Of a stretch of 64,000 bases of DNA, positions 36,386 through 47,884 are shown piece after piece. How positions within the stretch are numbered: position 1 is the stretch's first letter; each line of letters starts with the position of its first letter. Under the pieces are notes generated by a model. That model was not told where the DNA came from and searched no databases. It saw only the letters and a program-made list of their open reading frames with translations. The DNA lies in the NCBI GenBank assembly GCA_026075535.2, contig AP026545.1, positions 3,224,001-3,288,000 on the forward strand, written 5' to 3'. The position numbers and the translations under genes are program-made. This DNA is from Tricholoma matsutake (Eukaryota > Basidiomycota > Agaricomycetes > Agaricales > Tricholomataceae).

Positions 36386-39300
36386 ATGAGCCTAACAAGA
36401 GTTCCTTACAAGCGAAAGAGAAGATCAAAGAAGAATGCCCCCCTGCATGAGGACAATGACGATGCAGTCAATACTGTTACACATGTAGAAGTTGAGGTCA
36501 ACACAAAACATGGACCAAAAACAAAGCACATCAAGGTCCCCCTGACTGCAGTGGAAGAACCAGATCAATCAAATTCTGTTATACAGGATAATCCCAATGT
36601 TGCTCCAGAATGGGAAATGCAAGAACCTCAGGTGGCCGCCGAGCTGACTCGGCCACACATCAGCATGGTTAGTTTCTGACACTGATTGCTTATGGAGTGA
36701 GGCTCATATACAAATAATAGAGACAGCAAGACTATGTACTGGAGTTTGTGGGATGAGTAGATGAATTACTGCAAGCATCCCTCGCTCAGCAGGCATGGTT
36801 GGTTGACAAACAAGTTTGCAACCACTGTCCATTCAATAAATGGGCAATTTGGCGATGTGTTGATTGTTCACTGGGAAGCACGCTTTGCTGCACATGCATG
36901 CGTGTAACCCACAGGCAAAATCCCTTCCATTGCATTGAATGCTGGACCGGCATGCACTTTCGCCGGGCTTAGCTATGGGAGGTCGGCACATACATTTTAG
37001 TCCAGCACCAGATGGATCAGCCGATTTGCAATGCTCTGAACTTCCAATTGAAATATCTGGAGACATTTGAAGATGTGAAGGATAAAGCAGAGCAAGAGTC
37101 GGCCAATTGGCAGGCAAACAATCAGCAATGGCACTGGCACTGGCGGCGGCACCAGCCCTCTTCACCTGACTCAACCTCGAACACCTATAATGAGTCTCAG
37201 GCCGACGACTGGGCCAAAGATAAAACTGGGGCCAACTCAGCATTTTTTAATCACCTTGATGCCCTTTGGCATCAAGGGAAGGGGAATATTGATGTTGAGA
37301 ATGGTTTCCAAGACTTCTTTGATGGTAATGACGAATCTGAAGTTGAGCATGCCGATGATGACCTCCATGGGTTTCAACCATATTTGCCTAATCCTAATCA
37401 AACTGCTGATGCCGTCCCAGCTGCCGATGCCATACCTGCTGCTGATGCCATACCTGCTGCTGATGCCATACCTGCTGCCGATGCTGTACCTGCTGCTGAT
37501 GCCGTCCCAACTGCTGATGCCCTCAACAACAGTTATATTTGTGTGGTCCATACAAATGGAATACATCACTTAGCGATGGTTACCTGCCAGTGTCAGGGGG
37601 AACACTGAATTCCCTTGGACCTGGTAACCAGTAACTTACTACCCACAAGCTTCACCAACATACAGACTCTGTTCACCGTGCAGGTCCTAGACCATTTTCG
37701 GCTCTGTAATCTGGAATTAAAGGCATCGGCCTATCAGTTTTACCAGCTGATTCAGCATGTAACATTGCTGATGAGGCCTGCTGAAGTGTTCAATTTCTAC
37801 CATGAGCTTCAGCGCATGTCCCGCTTATGGCGTTGGATGAAAAGATTGAAGTGGGCAGGGTATGGACACAATCAAAGAGATCCTTTGAATCCTGAACCAG
37901 GATCACTTGCCAATTTCTGTCCAGCCTGTCCTCAAGTAGGCATTAATATACCGGAACATTGGAAGGACGATGCGAACTGGTGGGTGTCAAAATACCTTGG
38001 TGCAGTGGCATCTAAAATGATACTATGGATTTCAGATTTGTTTTTAAACGCATATTCGTGGCTGATGGCAATTTCAAAGCTGATCATGTTCGGCAGAAAA
38101 ACTCTGATACTGATATATGGCTATGGGATGGAGGTGGGATGGCCCCAAATCGGGCTGAATATGAGCTGTTTCTCCAAGCCGCCATAGAACGATTAACAGT
38201 AGGTACCTTCCCTTGGTGGTGGCCAATGCCATTCCCGATGCCGCCCCCAAAGCTGGTCTGATTTGTATTTGGGTTTCCAGAAGGCTCCTTGCGAAAATAA
38301 ATTTCTAGCTGTTGTGAATGCTTTTCTGGCATCGAAGGCATGTGACAGGACTGGAGTAGCAGCCATTGTGTGTGCATGGCATGGATGTTATGTGCCCAAT
38401 GCATTGGTAGACCTGTTTCGTGGAGAACAGCAAAAGAATGTCAACTTTGCTTTCCTTCAAGCACTGAAGACCACCAGAGTTGACCCTCAACAGGGAGTCA
38501 TGCTCATTTACGACATTGTCTGCCAGTACATTATCCACCTTTGGGAACATATTGGTGCCCATCTTCCAGCCGGCTTGACCATTGACCAGGCCATTGGGCT
38601 TTTGCATGTTCATGGCCACAAGGATGAATGCTTTTTTCACTATGCTCCATCTTTCATTCCAGGGTCCGGCATTGTAGCAGGAGAAATACTTGAGTCTCTG
38701 TGGGCATCACTGAATTCCATTTCTCCGACAGTCAGAACAGCAACCTTGCCACATCAGGCAGAAATGCTTGATGATCATGCTACAGATTCAAATCACAAGA
38801 AAATGCTTGGCATGACTGACAGTCACACTCTGCTCAAAATCTTGGGAAGCCCTTGAGAACTCTACACAACTTGGCCAATACCATGGTGAACTAACGGCAG
38901 CATTTGGCCAACTGGCAATCAAATGATGGGAGGATGAAGTGAGGGCAGCAGAATCCCGGAGGCTCACAGATATCAGGGTAATGGATATGTATGCCACTCA
39001 CATATCAGAAACGGCATCGGCAGCAGGGACAGGATCAGCAGCGGGGACAGGATTGGCAGCAGGGTCAGGATTGGCAGTGGGGACAGGATTGGCAGCGGGG
39101 ACGGGATTGGCAGCGGGGATGGGATTGGCAGCGGGGATGGGATTGGCAGCGGGGATGGGATTGGCAGCGGGGACGGGATTGGCAGCGGGGACGGGATTGG
39201 CAGCGGGGATGGGATTGGCCTTAACTTCGGCATCAGCACTGGTTCAATCCACAGTCGAGGAGTGGATTGATTTTGCTATTCTTTTTGAACAAATGCAGTG

Positions 39301-40400
39301 AGTTGTACTGCCTACCACCAATCACAACCCATCATTGATTGTCACCAGGATTGAATTATGAGACAAAGTCCGTCGACTCGGTAAATCACCTCACATTTCT
39401 GACACGCAAGCTGTTGAACGGGAGAGAGAAGCTCTCACATCTCACATGGTAATCTTAACGCAGTTACAAAATGCTGCCAACATTGCCGATCATTACATTG
39501 CTCCCTCATAGATCACCCATGATAATGAAGGGGAATTTGATACCCCCAGTGACCTGGATGATGACAGTGCTGTGGCATTGGGCCTGTCAGATCTCCCAGC
39601 CCACACACATGCTATTCCAGTTGAGGAGCAACAAGTATACCTCCCCTCTAATGGCAATCTTGTGGATGTAGAGATTAACCTCTGCAAGATCCAGGCAAAC
39701 CGACTGCTGCACCAGCTGCGGGAGCTCATTGCTGACAAATCATTTCAATATTCACACATCATTCAAGTGGCACCATGAAAGGGAGTTTGCACCCGGTCAC
39801 GAGCTGTTGTCCACGAGTTGGTTAACAAAATTAGCTTGCATGCCCGAATGTATAACCATTGCCATAGCCGAATGCTGGCACTGGATTGTGATGATGACAC
39901 ATTGAGTATGTTTCAGCAGTTATCCAAGGATGACCTCAATGCCAGCACAGCTATTTTGAATCTGAATGTACCTGGTTCCACCTCTGTTCGTCTGTCCTGG
40001 ATTTGGCATAATTCCCACATTCGTACTGGTCTCATGGATGATGCCGATGCCGTTCCCATTCCTGATGCCATTGCCGATGCTGGCTGATTCTGGGAATGTA
40101 AATATATTTTGTAGCCATCCATATTCATTGTACTAACAATGTTCATAGTCAGGCGAGTACACTGGCTTCATTCACGGGCTCAGAGAAATCGATGGAGGGA
40201 GGAATTTCTACTGGTCACATATGAAATGCAGTGGACTGTGCGGTATTTCATCTATCACAGCCAATGGTGGCAGTCAGCCTGACAGTCCGAGAATACCCTT
40301 CCTGGTCCACTAGCCTATGCTAATCGCCAGCACGCTTCATGGTATGAATTAGCATTGGGCAATCGGGCCCGAAAGGGCAACTCCAAATGCAGACACAAGA
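36386..40400 (+). pseudogene. KDZ transposase with cysteine cluster, stops in frame
   Basis: This is the transposase of the Kyakuja-Dileera-Zisupton superfamily. Exon 1 starts MSLTRVPYKRKRRSKK (36386-36667), followed by an intron to 36726. A cysteine cluster (CNHC, WRCVDC, CCTCMRVTH, FHCIEC; 36810-36950) and a CxC-type segment (HHLAMVTCQC) follow. The RNase H-like core shows the presumed DDE residues: D in FVADGNFKADH (about 38050), D in LIYDIVCQY (about 38510) and E in GEILESLW (about 38690). An intron lies at about 38201-38281. C-terminal family features are VHWLHSRAQRNRW and ANRQHASWYELA (about 40150-40350). TGA codons interrupt at 36754, 37606 and 38924, and a TAG at 36970; frameshifts lie near 38000 and 38840. 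An Ala-rich repeat insert lies at 39010-39230. Confidence 0.88.
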
Positions 40401-40562
40401 GATCATTTGGTACGTGGAGTCCCGATTCCATCAAGTTTTGTTGGAGTTAGACCAGGCAAACTTTGTAAAACAATGTTGGATGCAAAAAATTCTCTATGCC
40501 GAGCTTGTATGTTGAGATCTTTCCTAAAGGAAGTAAGTATACATCACTGACAAGTATGACAG

Positions 40563-42182
40563 ATGTATGTCATGTCTTGGATCGGCATCGGCACCTCCAT
40601 CAGCCTTATGATGGATGTGCCGATCCTTCTTCGGTCCTTGGCCGACAGTCTCACCGATGTGAATTTGGACCACCTACCCCTTGGATTCCATCCATCTCTC
40701 TTGGCCTCATTGGATGATGGTGTTGCCAGCAACGGTCCTAGCCATCTGGTGGATTCATATGTATGTGATTGGTGGAGCCACAATAGTGAACTGGCACCGG
40801 GGCAAATTTTTGCCAGTGACACTCTGGATAAGTGCCTCAATAGCTATTGGCAGTATATCCCTGCCCCTGTGATCACCAGCTCACCGCTCACCGATAGCCA
40901 GCCAGCAGACAATGCTGCCGATGGCTGAGCCGACTGCCGATCTTGCATCGACCTGCAGGCTCTCATTGGGGATTTGTTCAATGAAGCACACAGGATGTGG
41001 GACTTCATAGATGGCTGCAAATTATCAGCAGAGGCTGCAATGAATGCGAATGTCAGGCAATCAGCAGGGTTCCAACAGCTTCATGAGCTAGCCCTGCTCA
41101 AGGAGCTTCAGTCCAAACCATGTAAGTTAACAATGGCAGTGGCAGCGGCATCAAAAAACAACTGTGGACATGCTGGGAGATGGTCAGCCATAAGAAGACA
41201 ATTGGAACTGGTATCTGCACATGCACAGGCTGAACTTGAGTGCCTGAAGGCCCTTCCCCCAACCTCCTACAAGTGGACCTGGGGCATTGATATTGCAGAG
41301 AATGAGGTTTTAGCAATCAATCAGGCAACCAAGGGCAAGGGAAAGGCACAGCATTTTGGGTACGCAGGGTCTCTACCTGATGGCGCGCAGCAAAAGAAGG
41401 AGTGGTCAGATGCACCAAGTCTCCCAACAGTTGTCTCTGCCTACAGTCGACCACCCACAGTTACTGGTCACGATGCTGGCCTATATTTTTCAGACACTGA
41501 ATCTGATGTGTCCAATGCTGGGACTGCTCCTGTTGTTCCTGTCCCCACTCCCATTGCTTCAGTCCCCGTTGCCAATGCCGATCTCTCCGCTGCTGATCTC
41601 TCCACTGCTGATCTCTCCGCTGCTGATCTCTCCGCTGCCAATCTCTCTGCTGCCCATGCCGATTCCGATTCCATCCCCATTCCCACTACCAATTCCATCC
41701 CCGCTGCCGCTGCCGATGCTGAGGCACTCATGGTTTGGCAAGGTGAAGATGATGTAGCAAATGATGCTGATCAGCATACTGCCCTTCAGGCAGCCATGGC
41801 ATATGGTTCTGATTCATCATCTGCCCCTACGCGTTCCCCAACCAGCATTGATGCTGCTGACTTCTACCTCGATGATTCTACCTCTTCATCTCCACCCTCA
41901 AATCCCCTATCAGCTTTTGCCACCACATCTGATGTGGCGGATGTTTTTCTCTTATCATCAGAGACAGATTCTACTGGACCTCGGGGTGAATCCAATGCTG
42001 ATGCTGATGATGCCGGTGCTGATTCTGACAATTTTAGTGATGAGTCCCCCAGCACCTCCCAGATAGAGCACCCCACTCCTTCTCGCATCACGCTACCCAT
42101 CTATACTCATGCAGACTTTGATTATGTTGATGACACTTGGTTGCGTGGCTCTGATGATATGGACACTATGGATGATGGATGA
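40563..42182 (+). pseudogene. Downstream KDZ ORF with acidic repeat tail
   Basis: One frame interrupted by a single TGA (40926-40928, CGA expected) runs to 42182; the last 402 codons are open. The first half is helical (NEAHRMWDFIDGCKLSAEAA). The second half is Ala/Ser/Asp-rich and acidic, containing an ADLSAADLSTADLSAADLSA repeat (41578-41650), and ends DMDTMDDG. It may be the C-terminal continuation of the transposase or a separate payload gene. I do not recognise the family. Confidence 0.5.
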
Positions 42183-42537
42183 TGCTCATTTATTTTATTT
42201 ACATATTCTATACATGAACATGTAGTAATAATTGTTGGAACACCGAACGTTTGCTGCCCAATCCCTAATCCCGGTGCCGGTGCCATGCTCAATTCTGATG
42301 CCGATCACTGATTTCATGAAGGTCTGTATTGCGCATCTGCTGCTGCCGATGTCAGTAAATTTTTAATTTCTGCCAGTGCCAGTGCTGACCCATTTCATAG
42401 GTCTGCATACAACAAATGAATGATTGCTAATTGAGGCATTTATCATACATGTCACTATATAACCTTCAGCATCAGGAAATTTCCTTAGGCGGCATCGGCA
42501 GCATTGACCAACACCAATCGGGTGGGCAAGCTGATCC
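42183..42537. other. KDZ interior spacer
   Basis: Non-coding sequence. It contains GGTGCCGGTGCC, GCTGCCGATG and GCCAGTGCCAGTGC runs of the same GCC-rich type seen in the genes of the element. Confidence 0.45.
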
Positions 42538-42867
42538 CATTTGGTAGGTCTGCACTATATAGAAAATCAGTATCATTGCCTATAGCTAGGCCATACAGTT
42601 TCCTATGCACATCTATCCATTAGCCTGATGCCGATGCCGATGCCATTGCCATTGCCATTGCCGTTGCCATGTCCAATGCTATCTCTGATCTGTATATTAA
42701 CATTCTTCATAGTGTATCACAAGCAAGAATTGTAAAAGTGTATTCATTTGATACTAGTACATGTTATACATACTATGAGAGCGTTCAATGGCGTCCACCG
42801 AACCCGTATCATTCAGTACACTGTATGTGTTCGATAGACCATATTATTCAGTACATTGTAGCTTACC
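42538..42867 (-). repeat. KDZ right inverted end
   Basis: Read on the minus strand it begins GGTAAGCTACA and matches 17029-17089 plus 19975-20312 with small gaps and mostly transition differences. A GCCGATGCCGATGCCATTGC run at about 42628-42665 sits where the left arm has GGCATCGGCATC. Confidence 0.78.
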
Positions 42868-44098
42868 TATCTGTGTCTCAGTTGTCAGCAATGGCAGTTA
42901 GCATCCACAGTCCACCCTGAAAGCAGTGGCTCGCAGGGCTGGACATGGGTGCCATGGTTTCCTGTTTTGAGCAGTGGTTGGGTCAGTGAAGTGTAACAGG
43001 GGTGGTTGGGGTATACCTCATGGGCATCCAGCTCCCAGCTCCCTGTACCCTCTCACACTGAGATGGTGCACATCATTGAGGTTGAATGAAATAACCTAAT
43101 AGAAAAAGGTTGTTAGTAGTTAAAAGAACATAAAAGAACAGCAAAATAACTTCCTTTTTACTTGTGAAGAGCCTCCCATCTGAACAATGGGTGTTGATGC
43201 GAGATGTTGTGCATGATGTGGCAGGCTTGCAGCATATGGTGTTGGGCAGTGTCATTGTGGGTAGAACCTAGACTATAATCCATAAAAGATAAAAAACTGA
43301 ATGTAATTAGTAAGAAAAAACGTCCTTTATCAGATATGAAGGGCAGGATGAGGTGTGGAGGGAAGTGTGAGCTGGTGTACATGCATCCATCCATGCATTG
43401 ATCACTCAGTGACTCATTCTGGCAATTGCTGGACACTGTCTAGTGGACAGTGATCAACACATTGAGCTCATCGATTTCAATGACTCTGAGGCTTTCCCCA
43501 CTACTCCAAATTCCCAAAATAGTGCTAGGATATGTGGGGGAGTGTGGTGTTAATCTATTACAAGTTGAATTTTATTTTTATGTGGAGTACTTGATATTCA
43601 ATTGATAAGACATTCTCAAAGCAAATGAGGGAGAGGATTCCAGTTGATCAAAGTGCTCAAATCCACACATTTTAGCAGTATATCTGGCCACAACCCTTCC
43701 ACATCACATCAAGCACTGTAAGTCTGGCCCCACAGACTTACGACATCTCCCCCCCCCCACACACATTACTAACCACATCCACTATACACACATACATCCA
43801 CAACACCAACATGCACCCCACCGCACATCCTATGCCACTGTCATTACCTCAGAACTCCACTAACTGAAGTCATGTGATTGATGAACCCCCTATCTCTGAT
43901 GAACCTCCTATCTCCCTGGTGAATGTTGGCTTCCCCAGACTTACAACAACTTATCTGCCAACCAACATTTATTCTACAGCTCCAATATAGTCTATTACAC
44001 CGATCAGGTCCCATGTATGGACCACTGATGTGGTGCCTTCCTAAATTACATACTACACTTGATGTGGCCTTTCCTAGCTGTGCATTACACCTGATGCG
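42868..44098. other. Repeat-rich spacer without a recognised gene
   Basis: No coding region is supported. A perfect nine-base-pair hairpin (GTAAGTCTG gcccca CAGACTTAC) lies at about 43709-43732. The word GGGGGAGTGTGG TGTTAATC near 43540-43560 resembles a polypurine tract abutting an LTR start, but no partner LTR was found. Confidence 0.4.
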
Positions 44099-44823
44099 TG
44101 TTAGGAAACAGCTCCATTACCTAATAAAATTTCATTTTTATTTTATTATGTCAAATTATGCTACATTACGCTAGTGTGAGAATTTTATTTCACACATGTC
44201 AATATGTATGTGCATGTACACATGTGTCAGTAGCAACAACATACAATATATGTAACCTAGTATATAAACTTGAATATATGCCTAGGGGACCCCAGTTGTG
44301 TTCTCTTAGGTATTCCACCTATACTTGTGGTGCAAAACACCTTTCTCAACCAACTATTCTATTAATAACCCCTCACATCAAAACCATCAATTTCCCCATC
44401 ATGTGCGCACTGGTTTGAGTGTGTTAGGGTGACACCCACTATCTGCTAGCTAAGACCGTGCGGGTTCTCTCTACAAGAAGGGGGCAGGATCCGCGCTCCT
44501 GATGGGGGAATTGATGGTTTTGATGTGAGGGGTTATTAATAGATGAGTTGGTTGAGAAAGGCCTTTCACACCAAAAATGTAGGTGGAATACCTAAGAGAA
44601 CACAACTAGGGTCCCCTAGGCATATATTTAGGGTTTATATACTATGTTACATATATTGTACATTGTTGTTACCGATGCACTCGTACATGCGCATACATAT
44701 TGATGCGTGCGAAATAAAATTCTCATGCTATCAAAGTGTAGTGTCATTTGGCGTCATGTAGTGTAATTCAACATAATAAAATAAAAATGAAATTTTATTA
44801 GGTAATGGGGTGGTTTCCTAACA
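44099..44823. mobile_element. 725-bp palindromic (foldback/MITE-like) element
   Basis: Left arm 44099-44400 and right arm 44501-44823 are near-perfect inverted copies around a 100-bp unique core. The ends are TGTTAGGAAAC..GTTTCCTAACA. It contains no gene. I found no obvious target duplication. It lies just beyond the 3' end of the Helitron coding region, so it may be an independent insertion or part of the Helitron's end. Confidence 0.85.
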
Positions 44824-44836
44824 GAGTGGGCCGCTG

Positions 44837-45895
44837 CTAGACGCACGGCAGGTCTGAGTTCTCAACAACTCTAATATACAATGCTGATGTTGCTCTTCTT
44901 GAACAGTTTGTAGACATGTCAGAGACATGATCAAAGTGTCCTTCATATTCTGTTTGTTGTCCTGTAGCAATTCCATCATGATGCCATACCATGCCATCAG
45001 ATGTGATGATACGAGCTGTAAAGTGGTCAGTGTGGTGATATATTACACCCCCAAGCTCATATGTAGTACATTGTCCATTCCTTTGTGTTATGTTCAATGA
45101 CTTTGTCAGTAATGTAGTGTGCCCTGAAAGGTCAAATGCTAACATGAGAAAAAAATCATCAAATACATGTGTTCTTATCAAATGCTGATTACAAGAATGA
45201 CAATGGGATGAGGATTCAACAGATAAGTTGTCAACAAAATTTTGGAGGGTGGGCACATGGGTTAATATTGTAAGTTGGCAGCTGAAAGCAGATATTTCTG
45301 CTTGTTGTACATCATGACCATTGGGGCAATGCATAGATGATGTTGTAACAGGTTGAGAAGAGGCTAACATATAGTCAAATATATTTTGGACACTAGTGAA
45401 TGCTCCCCATGCAAACAATGCTGGATTTAACCTTTGAAAGTAATGTCTAATAAAATCATGAACCTCTTCAAGGGTATATGTAGGGTTTGGTTGAGTGGTT
45501 TGTTCAAAGCTTTTTGCAAGCTTGCCCAAATGTACATGGTTAGTGGCCTCAAATCGATCTGTTTGTATAGACTCATTATTCTGCCAAACATTATACAAAA
45601 TAGATATGATTGCATCAAAAGCACAACTGTTATTGTGCCATTGTGTTCCTTGTGGCTCAGAAAGCATAGGATGATCCTGTGAATTTTTTCTATGTTCAGT
45701 CTTTTTCCTTTTTGGGGCTGGGGGTTTTTGATTTGAACTTATTTTACATTTCTTGATATATATAGAAGAGTCACCCTTTGTGCCTTTGGCAGAAACATAT
45801 GGAGATATAGTGGCAGTTGGTATACTCGGTCTTTTTGTGGATATGTTGCTTTGGTTTTCAATCCTCCAACAAGTGACATTTAGGTTGCTAGACAA
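44837..45895 (-). CDS. Helitron C-terminal USP-like cysteine protease domain
   Basis: An open frame of 352 codons directly follows the helicase, in Helitron order. It contains a Cys box HNNSCAFDAIISILYNVW and, 230 residues later, a His box YELGGVIYHHTDHFTARII followed by GMVWHHDG. This arrangement resembles the Cys and His boxes of ubiquitin-specific proteases. Two CXXC pairs between them (HCPNGH.., HCHSC) resemble the zinc ribbon of that fold. About 100 bases separate it from the helicase frame, so it may be the C-terminus of one polyprotein. Activity is inferred, not shown; an OTU-type enzyme is the main alternative. Confidence 0.65.
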   Translation of the reverse strand: MSSNLNVTCWRIENQSNISTKRPSIPTATISPYVSAKGTKGDSSIYIKKCKISSNQKPPAPKRKKTEHRKNSQDHPMLSEPQGTQWHNNSCAFDAIISILYNVWQNNESIQTDRFEATNHVHLGKLAKSFEQTTQPNPTYTLEEVHDFIRHYFQRLNPALFAWGAFTSVQNIFDYMLASSQPVTTSSMHCPNGHDVQQAEISAFSCQLTILTHVPTLQNFVDNLSVESSSHCHSCNQHLIRTHVFDDFFLMLAFDLSGHTTLLTKSLNITQRNGQCTTYELGGVIYHHTDHFTARIITSDGMVWHHDGIATGQQTEYEGHFDHVSDMSTNCSRRATSALYIRVVENSDLPCV

Positions 45896-45994
45896 CTGAA
45901 ATATATCAGATCCATTCCATTGGATAGCTCTATGAACAACATTAGGTACATAATATTCACCTTTGATTTTATGAAAGGCTGTGATAAGGTCATT

Positions 45995-47884
45995 TCAGCA
46001 CTCACCAATTACTGTAGCATCCAACTTTCCATTGTAGTGCAATGCAGTGATATTATCCAACAATTCAAGTTCTCTGAATTCTTGGTGTGGTGCACCTGAT
46101 GCACCTCCAGTGATTTTTTTTGCATCAAAACCTTGCAATATTACTGTTCCAGCTGCAGATGCACTTCTAGACAGAGCAGTATAATATGATTGATGACTCC
46201 TGCTACTGTTAATATCTACAACATTAAATAGTCTTGTTTTTCCCTGTGAAGTATAATCAGTCATTGCAAAGTTTGGCAGGGCTTCAACTTGATTACATGA
46301 TACATTGAGAGTTGTATCATTTGGAAGTACACATTGAGTATTTGTAGTAGTTCTAATTAATGGTACAACATTTATGGGCAAATTGGCCAGTTGAACTGTT
46401 TGAGGTGGGTTTGTAAGTTGGACAAACAACACATCAAGAATATGTTGTCCTCTGGAACCTACAGATGATTGCCAATCATAAACAGTGGCTTCTTGACCCT
46501 TTGTAATACAAAGTTCAGTTGCACTATTTCGTCTTATAATTACTGGTAAACCACAACACAGAGAAAGTTTTCCAGGAATATTCTTAGAATTAGAACTGGA
46601 GGGTTGATCCCATAGTATTTGCTGAACACCAGCAGAAATATGTGGCACTCTCAATTTTCCCAATGATCCAAATGTTTTCTTTTTCTTTCTTTCCCCTCTA
46701 CTATCAGTTGAGCTAATTGTGTCTTCAGAGTAAAAGTCAGTTAGAGTTTGACCTGTCTCCACTGCATATCTTTGACAGCCAAGATTATTGATAACATCTT
46801 TTGGAAGATTTAATGTGGTTATAATAGACACATTACAGAATTGCTTGTCATTAACAGATGATCGCCCATCCAACTCACTTGAAATACGAGTATGCAAAAA
46901 GGCAATATCATCAGCTGTGCAAGCCTTGTAACGCATGTTACACAAAGCTTCTCATAGTTTGGCATCTTCTACAGTTTGTGTAGTTTGTCGCATGTTCTGA
47001 CATAATATAACAACTGTTGTAACCTGATGCCATAGTGCTTTTCCAATAGCAGCCTCTTGATCTCGACAGCTTGTAGAATTTCTGCCAATAAATCTACCAT
47101 ACAAGGAAGTATTTTCCTGCCCTATAGCTGGAGGCAGTTGGGCAAAATCACCAGCAAATATCATGTTTAGACCCCCAAATGGTTGTTCAGCATTGTTCAT
47201 AACACCTGCTAGTCTTTCACTTATTTTATACATGTCTCTGCAAGAAAGCATTGAAACCTCATCCATAAATATATAACTAACTCCCTGTAATCTCTGCTTT
47301 ACCTGAGCCAGTTGCATATTTGAAGCATGTTCTGTCATGTCATTGATTCCAAACATATAATGATAAGTTGATCCACCAAGTAAAGCAGCAGCACTTCCTG
47401 TTGGGGCAACAACAACAAATTTATGAGATTCATTTTTGTGTTTGAAAAATACAATCAATGCCTTGAAAACCTGGGTTTTTCCAGTCCCACCCATCCCTCC
47501 TAAATGCATTTTCAATTGCTCAGATGAAGGACAACATGAGTGGTTAGCTACAATACAGAATGCTCTTTCTTGCTCTGTGTTTAGTTTGAATTCATTGACA
47601 ACCAAATTTATACCACTTTGCCAATCAGGAGAGTGACACCTTTTATCCATATATTCCTTATCTACTACTTTTACATCATTAGAGATTGTACCAACACTGT
47701 GACCATTAGTGGAACTACATGATATTTCTGATGCATGTTGAGTATGTTCTTCAAGAATTTCTTGTCTTTTAGATCCAATTGCTGCATTCCAATCAGATGC
47801 TGATTTTATCTCATTGACATGGGTTGCATTTATATGGAGTTTATTCAATGCACTTTCAGGATGAACATCAGTCCAACCAAGTCA
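45995..47884 (-). pseudogene. Helitron Pif1-like helicase domain
   Basis: Superfamily 1 helicase that unwinds donor DNA during Helitron transposition. Walker A is GGMGGTGKTQVFKAL (about 47480-47520), followed by VVVAPTGSAAALLGG, Walker B YIFMDEVSML, the GDFAQLPP motif, and the C-terminal YTALSRS motif (about 46170-46195). TGA codons at 47882 and 46952 separate otherwise continuous frames and both fit CGA codons. Confidence 0.9.

Larger units (their letters stand above)
17029..42867 (+). mobile_element. KDZ-type DNA transposon with nested insertions
   Basis: The left end (GGTAAGCTACACTGTACCGA..., 17029 on) recurs as an inverted copy at the right end (…GTAGCTTACC, to 42867). The match continues inward for about 330 bp with small gaps once the LTR element in the left arm is removed. 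The interior carries a KDZ (Kyakuja-Dileera-Zisupton) transposase on +, two accessory genes, a non-autonomous LTR element in the left arm, a truncated Gypsy copy and a full chromovirus. Removing the three retroelements leaves about 13-14 kb. I see no convincing target duplication at the ends. Every gene shows stops or frameshifts, so this copy is probably inactive. Confidence 0.75.

Noticed and set aside
30857..42182. TET/JBP dioxygenase, known cargo of some basidiomycete KDZ elements
   Set aside because: I looked for the iron-binding HxD..H pattern and the surrounding fold in both accessory genes and did not find it.
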